Of a DNA stretch of 64,000 nt, positions 24,775-33,049 are shown piece after piece (within the stretch, counting starts at the first letter, position 1; every line of letters begins with the position of its first letter). The notes below the pieces were generated by a model that made no database searches, was not told the origin of the DNA, and saw only the letters and a list, made by a program, of their open reading frames with translations. The translations under genes and the position numbers were made by a program. This DNA is from Paenibacillus cookii (GTDB taxonomy: Bacteria; Bacillota; Bacilli; Paenibacillales; Paenibacillaceae), in contig NZ_BORW01000023.1 in the NCBI RefSeq assembly GCF_018333375.1, forward strand, positions 1 through 64,000. Direction: 5' to 3'.

Positions 24775-25239
24775 TTATTTTCCGGCGCGGTCCGCCAGTG
24801 CGCGAAGGCCTTCAAGCGCTCCTTCCCAGTGGCTTTTCATCGTTTCCCTGGCATGCATGTCCTCCAGCTTTTCCTGATGAAAACTGACGGTCGCCTTCCC
24901 CTGCGCGGCAGGCAGCACGCGGATTTGCAGCGTGGACGGATGATTCCAACCGGGACGCTGCCATCTCATCCGCAGCTGCTCCGGCGGCTTGACCACCCTG
25001 AGCTCTCCCGTAACTCCCTCTGCCGCGGCAAAGGTTTCTCCCGGTTTCAGGTCCAGCCCGTCCGCCTCGCCGATCCACAGCTTCATTCCCTCGGGAGAGA
25101 CCAAAAGCGACCAAGCCTCCTGCACCGACAAGGGCAAGGTTCTTCGTACTCCGATTTGAAAACCCGCGGCGGCCGTCAAACCGACCGGTTTGGCCTGCTG
25201 CCCGTTCCCTGATTCATGTTCCGTTCTGGACTGGGTCAT
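24775..25239 (-). CDS. SRPBCC (AHSA1-like) domain protein
   Basis: Protein of 154 residues with the START/AHSA1 fold: RRTLPLSVQEAWSLLVSPEGM at the start of the fold, LRMRWQRPGW core, and a C-terminal long helix (HWEGALEGLRALADRAG). It has a hydrophobic ligand cavity in the family and no known enzyme activity. GGAGG lies 9 bases before the ATG. First gene of an operon with a WYL regulator. Confidence 0.87.
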   Translation of the reverse strand: MTQSRTEHESGNGQQAKPVGLTAAAGFQIGVRRTLPLSVQEAWSLLVSPEGMKLWIGEADGLDLKPGETFAAAEGVTGELRVVKPPEQLRMRWQRPGWNHPSTLQIRVLPAAQGKATVSFHQEKLEDMHARETMKSHWEGALEGLRALADRAGK

Positions 25240-25279
25240 GGTGAGTCGCCTCCAATCTTTGAATGGGCCCTGCGTTCAT

Positions 25280-25308
25280 AAAAAAATCAGGGCGATGAAG
25301 CCCTGACA
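25280..25308 (-). terminator. Terminator of the permease gene
   Basis: TCAGGGC-TTCAT-GCCCTGA type stem followed by seven T on the minus strand. Confidence 0.85.
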
Positions 25309-25367
25309 AATCATTCGACGCCGATTCCCTAAACTCCTTGGGGCCGTTGCTATTCGGCCATATTCGT

Positions 25368-26783
25368 TCACAGCAGAAATATCGCTAAAACCGTCGTCGC
25401 AAGCAGTCCGATCAGCACCGGCTTCAGATTGCGGCGGGCGAGCTCGAACGGGCTGACCCCGCAAATGGCGGCCGCCGGGATCAACGCCCACGGGATCAGC
25501 GTGCCGCCTCCGACCCAAATCGCCGCCACTTGGCCCAATGCCGTCAGCGTTGCCGCACCCGTATGCGTCGCAGCCGCAAACAGCTGGGCGATGGAGCCTG
25601 CAAGCGAGATGCCGGAGAAGCCCGAGCCGTCCAGGCCGGTGATCGCGCCCGTAATCGTCAGCGTCACGGCTCCGACCGCCCCGTTGAGGGGAACCAAGCC
25701 GGCCAGCGCTACGCCGAGGTCGTTGACGATGCCATGCGACGCCTGAGGCAAAACCTTCCCGAACAAGTCGGTGAACGCCGAATCGCCCAAGTAAAAGAAA
25801 GCGGCGATCGGAATGACCGGGCCGAACACCTTAAAACCAAAGACGAATCCGTCGATCAAATAAGAGGTGATTTTCTCCAGCCCCCGGTTTTGATGGGCAA
25901 TAAGCGATATCACGACCAGAATGAGCACTGCCGTGCCTCCGACGAGCGCCGTCGCATCGCCGCCTTGGAGCTTAAGCACGAACATGGCCGCGACGTCGGC
26001 CAGAAAAAGGAGCAAAATCGCGACGGCCAGCATGTTTTTGGTTCCGGCGGACAGCTTCACGCCTTGTTCATCCTCTTCGCCGCTGGCGGCGAGGGTGTTG
26101 CCCGCGCTTTTGACGGTCACCAATCCGTCCCTCCACGTTCCTTTTTTCAGGTCCTTTCGCATCATCCAAAATGCCGTTACGGTCGTGACGACCCCCATGC
26201 AGATCACAAGCGGCACGCTGGCTTCCATGACGCTCGCCACCGGAATTCCGGCCGCGTCGGCCGTGAGCTTCGGCGCTCCCTGGATAATATAGTCGCCGGA
26301 CAACGCGATGCCGTGGCCGAACAAATTCATCGCCATCGCCGCGCCCAAGGCGGGCAAGCCGACCCGAAGCGCAACCGGAAGCAGCACCGCGCCGATCAGC
26401 GCGACGGCCGGCGAAGGCCAGAAAAAAAAGGACGTCGCCATCATGATGATCCCGATGCCCCAGTAGGCCAATGCCGGCGTCCGCAGGAACCTCGTGAGCG
26501 GCGCCACCATCGCCTCATTGATGCCGGTTCGGATCAGCACGCGGCTCATCGCCACGATAATGGAGATGATCATGATCGTCCCCATCAGCTCTTTGGTCGC
26601 ATAAATGAATGAATTGAACACCCCGGATACGGAGCCGCTGATCGTGCCCGTCGCCAGTATGCCGAGCGCAAAAATGCCCGCGACGCAAATCATCGTCGTA
26701 TCCCGCCGCCGGATAAGCAGCGCCATAATCAACACGATAAACGCCAGGTACACGTAATGAATTGCCGTTAAATGAATGACCAT
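25368..26783 (-). CDS. Multi-pass permease, ion-transporter superfamily (GntP/CitM-like)
   Basis: Protein of 471 residues with about 12-13 helices in two halves, helical re-entrant-like stretches (FGHGIALSGDYIIQGAPK, ATHTGAATLTALGQ) and a charged cytoplasmic loop around residue 230. Layout resembles transporters of organic anions in the IT superfamily (gluconate, citrate) or NhaC-like antiporters. GGGAG lies before the ATG. No catabolic gene is adjacent, so the substrate is unknown. Confidence 0.65.
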   Translation of the reverse strand: MVIHLTAIHYVYLAFIVLIMALLIRRRDTTMICVAGIFALGILATGTISGSVSGVFNSFIYATKELMGTIMIISIIVAMSRVLIRTGINEAMVAPLTRFLRTPALAYWGIGIIMMATSFFFWPSPAVALIGAVLLPVALRVGLPALGAAMAMNLFGHGIALSGDYIIQGAPKLTADAAGIPVASVMEASVPLVICMGVVTTVTAFWMMRKDLKKGTWRDGLVTVKSAGNTLAASGEEDEQGVKLSAGTKNMLAVAILLLFLADVAAMFVLKLQGGDATALVGGTAVLILVVISLIAHQNRGLEKITSYLIDGFVFGFKVFGPVIPIAAFFYLGDSAFTDLFGKVLPQASHGIVNDLGVALAGLVPLNGAVGAVTLTITGAITGLDGSGFSGISLAGSIAQLFAAATHTGAATLTALGQVAAIWVGGGTLIPWALIPAAAICGVSPFELARRNLKPVLIGLLATTVLAIFLL

Positions 26784-26918
26784 GTCAGGGTCACTCCCTT
26801 CCCCTGCTGCAAAGTGTGTTATATGTTATGCAGGGGCCTGGGCATGGGTTCATGGCCTGGCTTTTCGGGCGTCCAAGCAAGCTTGGGCAAAATCAGGGGT
26901 ACTGCTAAAAGCAACATT

Positions 26919-27761
26919 CTATATTACAAATGGAGGGATATATCTCCCATCAATATCCGTAAAACCATACTCCAGCGCAAGGTCGCCTACCTGCAGCACC
27001 TGCCCGTGTTTATCGTGCCTGTTAGGGTCTGCAGCTAATGCGCATACGGCCCGCCCGATATAATAGGTCGACTCGGTACGGCCGAGGGCCTCCACCTCTT
27101 GCCAATGATCTTCGTCGGTGCCGAAGTTTTTCAGCACAAGCTCTGTTCTCATCCAACCGGGAGAAACCGCCGCCACCGTAATGCCGGTATTTTTCAGGTC
27201 GTGAGAAAGGCCGAACACGGTTCGATGGATTGCATTTTTGGCAAGATCGTAATAAAAGGTCGACAAATACTTGTCCTGATCCCGGAAGGTGGTATGCACG
27301 ATGATGCCCCTGCCGGTTTCCAGCATCAGCGGAATAGCGTAGTGATTGGTCGCTATTTGCGCACGCACGCCGCTCTGAAATACCGCATCCCACATCTTTA
27401 ACGGGTATTCCCAAAAAGCCCGGGGCTTTAAATTTGCTTCGAAATCATGCAGCCCCCAAACGTTGTTTACCAAAATATCAAGCCGCCCTTGCTCTTGGCG
27501 GATTCTCCCGATCAGCGCTTTTGTATCCTCGTCCCGCGTATGATCGCACCGGCATGGCACCGCCTGGCCTCCTAAACGGCGTATTTCTTCGGCGGTTTCG
27601 TCGATGCTTCCGGGAAAGCCGTTGGTGGACTCGCCGCGCAAGCTCCTTCCGGAAACGTAAACAACCGCTCCGGCCTTCCCAAGCTCTATCGCGATTCCCC
27701 GTCCCGCTCCGCGGCTCCCTCCGGTAACTAAAGCGATTTTCCCATCGAGCGGTCTTTCCAT
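26919..27761 (-). CDS. Short-chain dehydrogenase/reductase
   Basis: Protein of 280 residues. Cofactor loop VTGGSRGAGRG, NNVWG (NNAG-type motif), catalytic YDLAK with the Tyr and Lys in place. Start ATG 27761 with AAGGAG 8 bases away; the frame is open to 27800. The C-terminal extension (GDLALEYGFTDIDGRYIPPF) is typical of a clade of uncharacterised reductases. Substrate unknown. Confidence 0.88.
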   Translation of the reverse strand: MERPLDGKIALVTGGSRGAGRGIAIELGKAGAVVYVSGRSLRGESTNGFPGSIDETAEEIRRLGGQAVPCRCDHTRDEDTKALIGRIRQEQGRLDILVNNVWGLHDFEANLKPRAFWEYPLKMWDAVFQSGVRAQIATNHYAIPLMLETGRGIIVHTTFRDQDKYLSTFYYDLAKNAIHRTVFGLSHDLKNTGITVAAVSPGWMRTELVLKNFGTDEDHWQEVEALGRTESTYYIGRAVCALAADPNRHDKHGQVLQVGDLALEYGFTDIDGRYIPPFVI

Positions 27762-27833
27762 CGTATCAGCTCCTTCATTGTCATTGTTTATACTGATCAT
27801 ACAGGGGAACTACGTCACCGAATGTCATAAATG

Positions 27834-27889
27834 CAAAAAAAAATATGCCGTCACGGAAGGCGCGTCTATCCGCACCGTCTGTAACGGCA
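27834..27889 (-). terminator. Terminator of aldo/keto reductase gene
   Basis: TGCCGT / ACGGCA outer stem with inner GACGG pairing, followed by TATTTTTTTTT on the minus strand. Confidence 0.7.
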
Positions 27890-27895
27890 ATAGGG

Positions 27896-28870
27896 TTAAG
27901 TCAACCGATACGTCGCAAAGGGCTTGCCGTACCGGAAGGGCTCGCTGATCTCGTTCAGCCGGCTCAAAGCCTCCGCGTCCGGATTCAGCTCCAAGCTCTT
28001 CAGGTTTTCATCCAGCTGCTCGGGACGGGTCGCCCCGACGATGACGGTCGAAACGGCAGGTTGTTCCATCAGCCAGGCGAGCGATAGCGTGCTAGGCGTA
28101 CAGCCGTGTTCTCCGGCAATCCGGCTCACCTGCTCGGAAAGCGTCAACGTCTGATCGTTGATAAACCGGCCAAAGCTTGGGTCCGTTTGCGCGCGAGACT
28201 TCAGCGGCGCCCGGTCGGCGAAGCTGTATTTGCCGGTCAGAATGCCCCCGGCCAGCGGGAAATACGGAATGATGCCTACGCCTTGATCCAGGCAGAGGGG
28301 GATCATCTCCTGCTCCGGCGTACGATCGGCGAGCGAATAGCTGGTTTGAAGGGATACATAACGGGTGAGCCCTTTCATCTCGCTGATCCCAAGCGCCTTC
28401 ATGAGCTCCCAGGCTGCATAGTTGGAAGCGCCAATGTAACGCACTTTGCCGGCACGCACCATGTCGTCCAGCGCCCGAAGCGTCTCCTCAAGCGGCGTGT
28501 ACGGATCAAACGTATGGATCTGGTATAAATCCACGTAATCCGTTTGCAGCCGTTTCAGGCTGCCATCGAGCTCACGCATCAAGTGATACCGCGAGGAGCC
28601 CCGCTCGTTCGGACCTTCGCCGCGAACCATGCCTGCTTTCGTCGCCAGCACCACTTCATGCCTTCTCCCGGCCAGAGCCTCCCCGATGATCCGTTCCGAC
28701 TCCGTGCCAGCGTAAATGTTGGCCGTATCGATAAAGTTGATGCCCCGATCGAGGGCATGATGGAGAATCCGGGTCGAAGTCTCCTGGTCCGCGCGTTTGC
28801 CGAACGCATTGGTCCCGAGACCAAGCAAAGACACTTCAAGCCCGCTGCTTCCAAGACGGCGATATTTCAT
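27896..28870 (-). CDS. Aldo/keto reductase
   Basis: TIM-barrel NADPH oxidoreductase of 324 residues. The catalytic tetrad reads as Asp in FIDTAN, Tyr in IYAGTESE, Lys in LATKAG and His in YQIHTFD. The C-terminal NADPH site (STVIVGATRPEQLDENL) is intact. ATG 28870 has AGGAG 9 bases away; the frame is open to 28915. Close to the YghZ/YajO-like AKR branch that reduces ketoaldehydes. Confidence 0.92.
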   Translation of the reverse strand: MKYRRLGSSGLEVSLLGLGTNAFGKRADQETSTRILHHALDRGINFIDTANIYAGTESERIIGEALAGRRHEVVLATKAGMVRGEGPNERGSSRYHLMRELDGSLKRLQTDYVDLYQIHTFDPYTPLEETLRALDDMVRAGKVRYIGASNYAAWELMKALGISEMKGLTRYVSLQTSYSLADRTPEQEMIPLCLDQGVGIIPYFPLAGGILTGKYSFADRAPLKSRAQTDPSFGRFINDQTLTLSEQVSRIAGEHGCTPSTLSLAWLMEQPAVSTVIVGATRPEQLDENLKSLELNPDAEALSRLNEISEPFRYGKPFATYRLT

Positions 28871-28959
28871 GAACATCCGCTCCTTTTCCCGACTTTTTAT
28901 TGTTTTTAGCAACATCTTAACATTAGCCGGAGGGACGCGCCAAAAATATTTTAGACAAA

Positions 28960-29250
28960 ATGATCCCCCCTTCCCCTGGCCACCATCGGTATTCCCACTC
29001 CGGAAAAACCCGCAGCAGCCGTAAGGAAGCCGTCTTCGTCATCAACCATCAAGTCGCCAAGCTGCCGAGACGCAGCAGAACGTCTTCCGCCACGCAGCTG
29101 GCCAGCGGAGCCGGCAAATTCAGCACCGGCGGCACCAACGCCGCCATCGAAAGCCCGTACACCAAGCAGCAGCAGGCCGTAGGAGGAAGAAAAGGCGGCC
29201 GTGCCGTCAACAAGCTCCGAAAAAAAGTCGACGGATCCAAACGGCGTTAA
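28960..29250 (+). CDS. Putative small, very basic protein
   Basis: Frame of 96 codons whose codons 30-96 show strong GC third-position bias on this strand. The product is rich in Lys, Arg, Ser, Thr and Gly (ending KKVDGSKRR) with no hydrophobic core. It could bind nucleic acid or spore/cell-wall polymers; no family recognised. The ATG has no ribosome site; TATTTT ends seven bases before it, so either the message is leaderless or the start is wrong. Chance open frame is the alternative. Confidence 0.4.
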   Translation: MIPPSPGHHRYSHSGKTRSSRKEAVFVINHQVAKLPRRSRTSSATQLASGAGKFSTGGTNAAIESPYTKQQQAVGGRKGGRAVNKLRKKVDGSKRR

Positions 29251-29311
29251 CGGACGTCTTGCATCTAGGCTTTAAATCATATAAGCGGTACGCCACCGCC
29301 CTTAAAACTCA

Positions 29312-29338
29312 AAAACCCCCGTCATAGGGGATTTCTTT
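29312..29338. terminator. Weak terminator-like hairpin
   Basis: CCCC-GTCATA-GGGG flanked by A- and T-rich sides, able to act in either direction. Confidence 0.4.
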
Positions 29339-29460
29339 GGGTTCGGATAACTTCCGGCGAACTTGCGTAAAATGGATCGCTCGCCGGACTTCCCGGCTCC
29401 CGGCAAAAACCCGGACGGTTTAGCGACGAAATTCCCGAAAAACCAGAGCGGGTTGATATG

Positions 29461-29502
29461 AAAAACAGACCCGACCGGCCTTTTCCAAGCCGACCCGGGT
29501 CT
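29461..29502 (-). terminator. Terminator of EIIC-like fusion gene
   Basis: AGACCCG / CGGGTCT arms with additional GC pairs inside, followed by GTTTTTC on the minus strand, directly after the stop. Confidence 0.75.
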
Positions 29503-29508
29503 TTCCGT

Positions 29509-31104
29509 TTAGGAGACGGATTGCTGGGCGGGCAAGTTTCGATCCGCCGTTTTGCGTCCCCGGGACGTTTTGTTCGCCACCAGCGTAACCGCAAACGCGA
29601 GCAGCAGCGCAGCCGCCATGGAGATCGTAAATCCCACCACGTTATTGGACAAGAGAGGCCCCATGAACGACGGGACGTAGGCCGTGCCGCGGACTTGAAA
29701 CACGCCGACCAAACCGCCGCCGATCCCGGCTGCGGCAATCGCTCCCCCGAATACCCACTTATTCGAAAACATGAAAGGGTAGGCTGCCTCGACAAAGGTG
29801 CCGAAGCCCATGTTAATCAGGAAACCCGGGGCAGCCACCGCCGCTTCGCCTTTGTCTCTCGGCGCCACCAGATTCGCCAATGTAATGCCTGCCGATACCA
29901 TGACCAGCCCGACCATATCGATGGCCCCGAGGAAGCTGTTGCCCGTCTTCTCCATTTCAAGGAGTACGATCGGCAAAATCGCGGCGTGGTACACTCCGCC
30001 GAGAATCGCCGGCCAGATCAGCAGGCCTCCGATCACGCCCGCCACGATCGGGTTGAATGAAATCGCCAGATTGATCAGGTACTTGATGAATTCTCCGGCC
30101 TGCAGCGCAAACGGAGCCACCAAATAATACATGATGAGCCCGGAAACCAGACCCGCGAACCCTCCGGCAACGATATTGACCGTGGTCATCGGAAAACGCC
30201 ACTGCACGCATTTGACGAACAGGAACTGCACCAGCAGGCCCGCCCCGATTCCGCCGAGAATCCCCCCGATAATCCCGCCGTTCATGGACAGCGTTCCGGC
30301 GATGACGCCGGCTACGATGGACACTTCGTCCATATCGGATATTTGCTTCGCCGCGATCACCGCCAGCACGACCGGCAAAGCCTTCAGCATGATGTCAAAC
30401 ACGGCGCTTAAACCTTTAAGGGCCGGAATTTGGCTAAGCGCAAGCACGATCGCCATGGCGATAAAACCGGGAAGGGATGACTGCATGATCCCTTTCAGAT
30501 TGATCCTCCGCCAAGGATTGCCCGCAGGCTGCTTGTAGCCGTCGGGGCTTCCAAGCACAGGAACGTATTTCATCCCCCAATGCTTGCATAACGACGTTAT
30601 AAACGACACCGCTCGCGTGCGGTTGGTCGTGCCCGTCGTACCCGAAGCGGCGATGACCTTCGCGCCTTTCGAGCCGATCAGCGCCATGGAGGTCCCGCCC
30701 GTGCCGACGACGGGGATGGACTTCTCCGCCGCTGCCCGGATCGCCTGGCCGTTGGCGCCTTCGGGATCGGCGCTCATGACGATCAAGCCGTCGATTTGTC
30801 CGGACCCGATCAGCGCAGCCATATCGGCGTCCAGCTCAAAGGCGGCCTCGTTGACCTCCTTTAACGTGCCTTCCAGGCGTTTTGCCAATCGGCGTTCTTC
30901 CGTATTCCAACCATATAAAACGGCCGACGTCGTTTCTTTGGCCGTATCCATCGATTCCGACGCAGCGATAAATTGCACTGCGCCCAATTCCATGCCGGCG
31001 CTGTTGCATTGGGCCGCAATTTCCCCGACCAGCTTGTCCGGGTCTTTGCCCCCCAAATTATATAAATTGCCGCCGCTGCTGCCGATGACCGCTATTCGTT
31101 TCAT
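29509..31104 (-). CDS. EIIC-like membrane transporter with N-terminal cytoplasmic domain
   Basis: Protein of 531 residues in two parts. Residues 1 to about 195 form a soluble alpha/beta domain (MKRIAVIGSSGGNLYNLGGK, DGLIVMSADPEGANGQ, VVGTGGTSMALIGSKGAK, TTGTTNRTRA) that I cannot assign. Residues from about 215 on form an 8-10 helix membrane part resembling PTS EIIC proteins (repeated Gly-rich GGIIGGILGGIGAG, and GFGTFVEAAYPF near the C-terminus). No EIIA or EIIB phosphorylation motif is visible, so phosphotransfer is unproven. Start ATG 31104 has GAGGAG 6 bases away; the frame runs to 31620 without support. Promoter and operator dyad lie just upstream. Confidence 0.7.
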   Translation of the reverse strand: MKRIAVIGSSGGNLYNLGGKDPDKLVGEIAAQCNSAGMELGAVQFIAASESMDTAKETTSAVLYGWNTEERRLAKRLEGTLKEVNEAAFELDADMAALIGSGQIDGLIVMSADPEGANGQAIRAAAEKSIPVVGTGGTSMALIGSKGAKVIAASGTTGTTNRTRAVSFITSLCKHWGMKYVPVLGSPDGYKQPAGNPWRRINLKGIMQSSLPGFIAMAIVLALSQIPALKGLSAVFDIMLKALPVVLAVIAAKQISDMDEVSIVAGVIAGTLSMNGGIIGGILGGIGAGLLVQFLFVKCVQWRFPMTTVNIVAGGFAGLVSGLIMYYLVAPFALQAGEFIKYLINLAISFNPIVAGVIGGLLIWPAILGGVYHAAILPIVLLEMEKTGNSFLGAIDMVGLVMVSAGITLANLVAPRDKGEAAVAAPGFLINMGFGTFVEAAYPFMFSNKWVFGGAIAAAGIGGGLVGVFQVRGTAYVPSFMGPLLSNNVVGFTISMAAALLLAFAVTLVANKTSRGRKTADRNLPAQQSVS

Positions 31105-31139
31105 GATGTGCTCCTCTATTCGCCGTTTATTCGCTTTAT

Positions 31140-31159
31140 TATGGTACCGTATTACCATA
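31140..31159. promoter_or_regulatory. Operator dyad upstream of EIIC-like gene
   Basis: TATGGTA-N6-TACCATA, perfect arms, overlapping the expected transcription start. GntR-like in form; no regulator adjacent. Confidence 0.6.
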
Positions 31160-31187
31160 TTATAAGAGTAAAATATGATAGCGACAA
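31159..31187 (-). promoter_or_regulatory. Promoter of EIIC-like gene
   Basis: -35 TTGTCG (31182-31187), 17-bp spacer, consensus -10 TATAAT (31159-31164), reading the minus strand. Confidence 0.65.
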
Positions 31188-31261
31188 CCTTTATTCCGAT
31201 AAAATGTCCGATCAACCGGGAAGCGGCAGAACACCTATCACCGGTAACATTTTTGATGAAC

Positions 31262-31289
31262 AAAAAAAGAGAGGGGAGCATCCCCCTCC
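31262..31289 (-). terminator. Terminator of cupin gene
   Basis: GAGGGG-N6-CCCCTC stem followed by TCTTTTTTT on the minus strand. Confidence 0.8.
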
Positions 31290-31297
31290 ACGATGAT

Positions 31298-32008
31298 TTA
31301 CCACCAGAACCGGTTCGGCTCCATCCGCCACGGGTGCGAAATCTCCGGGCCTGAAGGCCGCTGCTCCTGCCCATAACCCGGCTGCAGTCCCGGATAGGAG
31401 CGCGCATCATCCCCTTCATAAAACGAACCCTGCGAAACGCCGGGAGCGTTCTCCCGATTCCGGGATTCGACGGACGGGCCCAGGACGACGGATTGCCGGA
31501 TCGGCGCCACCGCCTGCGCGAACTCCTCCGGATTGACGCCGTAAGCCAGTCCCATGATCTCTTTGGGCGTAAACCGGAGAAAATCCGCCGCGTATACGAT
31601 ATCCGAATTCGGACGGTCAAAGATCGCCATGATAAAGGTATCGTCCGTCAACGAAACGATCCAGTGGAACCACCCCTTCGGAAATTGGGCAACCTTTCCC
31701 GGCCCGAGCCGGTATGTCATTAACCGCTGCGTATTGGGGTTAAAGACCGAAGTCGTCACTTCGCCGGCAATTACCACGACCATTTCGCTCGAGTTCGTAT
31801 GCCAATGCGGCGTAATCATCACGCCCCGGCTCATGCGGATATTAAAAAACCCGGTCTCGGCCGCAGGCAACTGCGGGGAAAAAAGCTGGGTAATGTAATT
31901 CCGCGAATCCCGGCGATAAGTCACCACCTCGTTCGAATCCGCGCTTAAGTTCAAGGATGGGGATGTTAAGTCAACCGCCACTTCCGAAGCCTCCCTCCGC
32001 AGGATCAT
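31298..32008 (-). CDS. Cupin domain protein (germin/oxalate decarboxylase-like)
   Basis: Protein of 236 residues with one cupin barrel. The metal motif is HWHTNSSEMVVVIAGE (two His and Glu), and the second motif is PKGWFHWI (His). The last 45 residues are Pro/Gly/Arg-rich and disordered, ending in RFWW. AAGGA lies 8 bases before the ATG. It may bind Mn or Fe; spore-coat-like oxalate decarboxylases have two barrels, so enzyme activity is unsure. Confidence 0.82.
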   Translation of the reverse strand: MILRREASEVAVDLTSPSLNLSADSNEVVTYRRDSRNYITQLFSPQLPAAETGFFNIRMSRGVMITPHWHTNSSEMVVVIAGEVTTSVFNPNTQRLMTYRLGPGKVAQFPKGWFHWIVSLTDDTFIMAIFDRPNSDIVYAADFLRFTPKEIMGLAYGVNPEEFAQAVAPIRQSVVLGPSVESRNRENAPGVSQGSFYEGDDARSYPGLQPGYGQEQRPSGPEISHPWRMEPNRFWW

Positions 32009-32179
32009 GTCATCAATCCTTGGGTCAATGTCTACCCTAATGTATGCGAAGGTTCCTCCTCATGCTCCTGCGCTTTGCTAGGCATAGTCTAAAAAAATCG
32101 CTTCTTGTCGGCCGCCGGAATCCGCTATAATAAAACTCATAGCACGGGATGGATATCTTTAACAATGGTGGAGGGTTCT

Positions 32180-32932
32180 ATGAAGCAGCAAAACGCAGCA
32201 TCGTTATCGGACATCATCACGGAAGGAATCGACAAGACGCTCGCCAAGGCCATGCCAAACGCCGGCCCGGACGAGCTGGAACATCGGCGGCAGCAAATGA
32301 GCAAAGCAGAACTTATGGACGCCTATCTTTTATCGTTCGATCAGGACTTGACGGGGCAGGTCATTCATGAGGTCGTGCTGCGGGTTTTTGGTTTGGATCT
32401 GGATCATGCCTTGGTGCTCCCGGAAGCCGAACGCGAAATCCGCGCCGCTGCCGAACGCAGGCTAGGGGGAATGCAAGCTGGCAGCAGCCCGATCCCTCCC
32501 CGCGACGTCATCGATTTGCAGCTGGCCGAATGCGGCAGGCGGCTGGCAGGACCTGAAGTTCGCCGCCTGCTGAACCAGCTGTTCGGCGTGAATCTTGACG
32601 CCATATCGGCTTTGGACAAAGCAAGAATATCGCTGTTCTCCAAAGGCCAATGGATCGTGCGGCAAGATCGGGATTTGTTCGTCGTGTATACGGGCGAAGG
32701 GGACATCGACGTCAGCGTGTATCCCACAGCATATTTCCGGGAGCGGACAGGACAGGACGAACTGCCGGAGGACCTGGGACAGGCTTTGGCCGATCTGGGT
32801 TACAGCCCTGTTGCGGAGGGGCAGAGATATTATTATGTCAATCCGGACGGACAAGCCGTGCCGGACGCCTTTAAAGGCCAAACGATGGGTGCGATTATGG
32901 CCTCCATCCGGAATGCGTACAGCCATCTATAA
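32180..32932 (+). CDS. Hypothetical protein, 250 residues
   Basis: Soluble, Asp/Glu/Gln-rich protein with no signal peptide or membrane helix. Mostly helical to about residue 165, then a beta region (GQWIVRQDRDLFVVYTGEGD) and a C-terminal YYYVNPDGQAVPDAF stretch. Start ATG 32180 has GGAGG 5 bases away; the frame is open to 32105. Monocistronic with a terminator. I do not recognise a family. Confidence 0.75.
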   Translation: MKQQNAASLSDIITEGIDKTLAKAMPNAGPDELEHRRQQMSKAELMDAYLLSFDQDLTGQVIHEVVLRVFGLDLDHALVLPEAEREIRAAAERRLGGMQAGSSPIPPRDVIDLQLAECGRRLAGPEVRRLLNQLFGVNLDAISALDKARISLFSKGQWIVRQDRDLFVVYTGEGDIDVSVYPTAYFRERTGQDELPEDLGQALADLGYSPVAEGQRYYYVNPDGQAVPDAFKGQTMGAIMASIRNAYSHL

Positions 32933-32998
32933 CCCGCGCTTTCCTCATTGGCGTTCACTCAGCCGCCTTCCCGGCTGCGTTCAGCGCTTTTGCCGCGC

Positions 32999-33037
32999 CA
33001 AAAAAAGGGCCCTGATCGAAGATCAGAGCCCTTTTTA
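32999..33037. terminator. Bidirectional terminator
   Basis: GGGC-n-CTGATC-GAA-GATCAG-n-GCCC stem with A- and T-tracts on both sides, between two convergent genes. Confidence 0.85.
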
Positions 33038-33049
33038 TCATACGGATCA

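Noticed and set aside
23791-25212. 473-codon plus-strand frame
   Set aside because: Antisense of the WYL and SRPBCC genes, spanning both, which a real gene would not do.
31105-31620. N-terminal extension of the EIIC-like frame
   Set aside because: Arg-rich, crosses the promoter, operator and a terminator; the internal ATG with GAGGAG is the real start.
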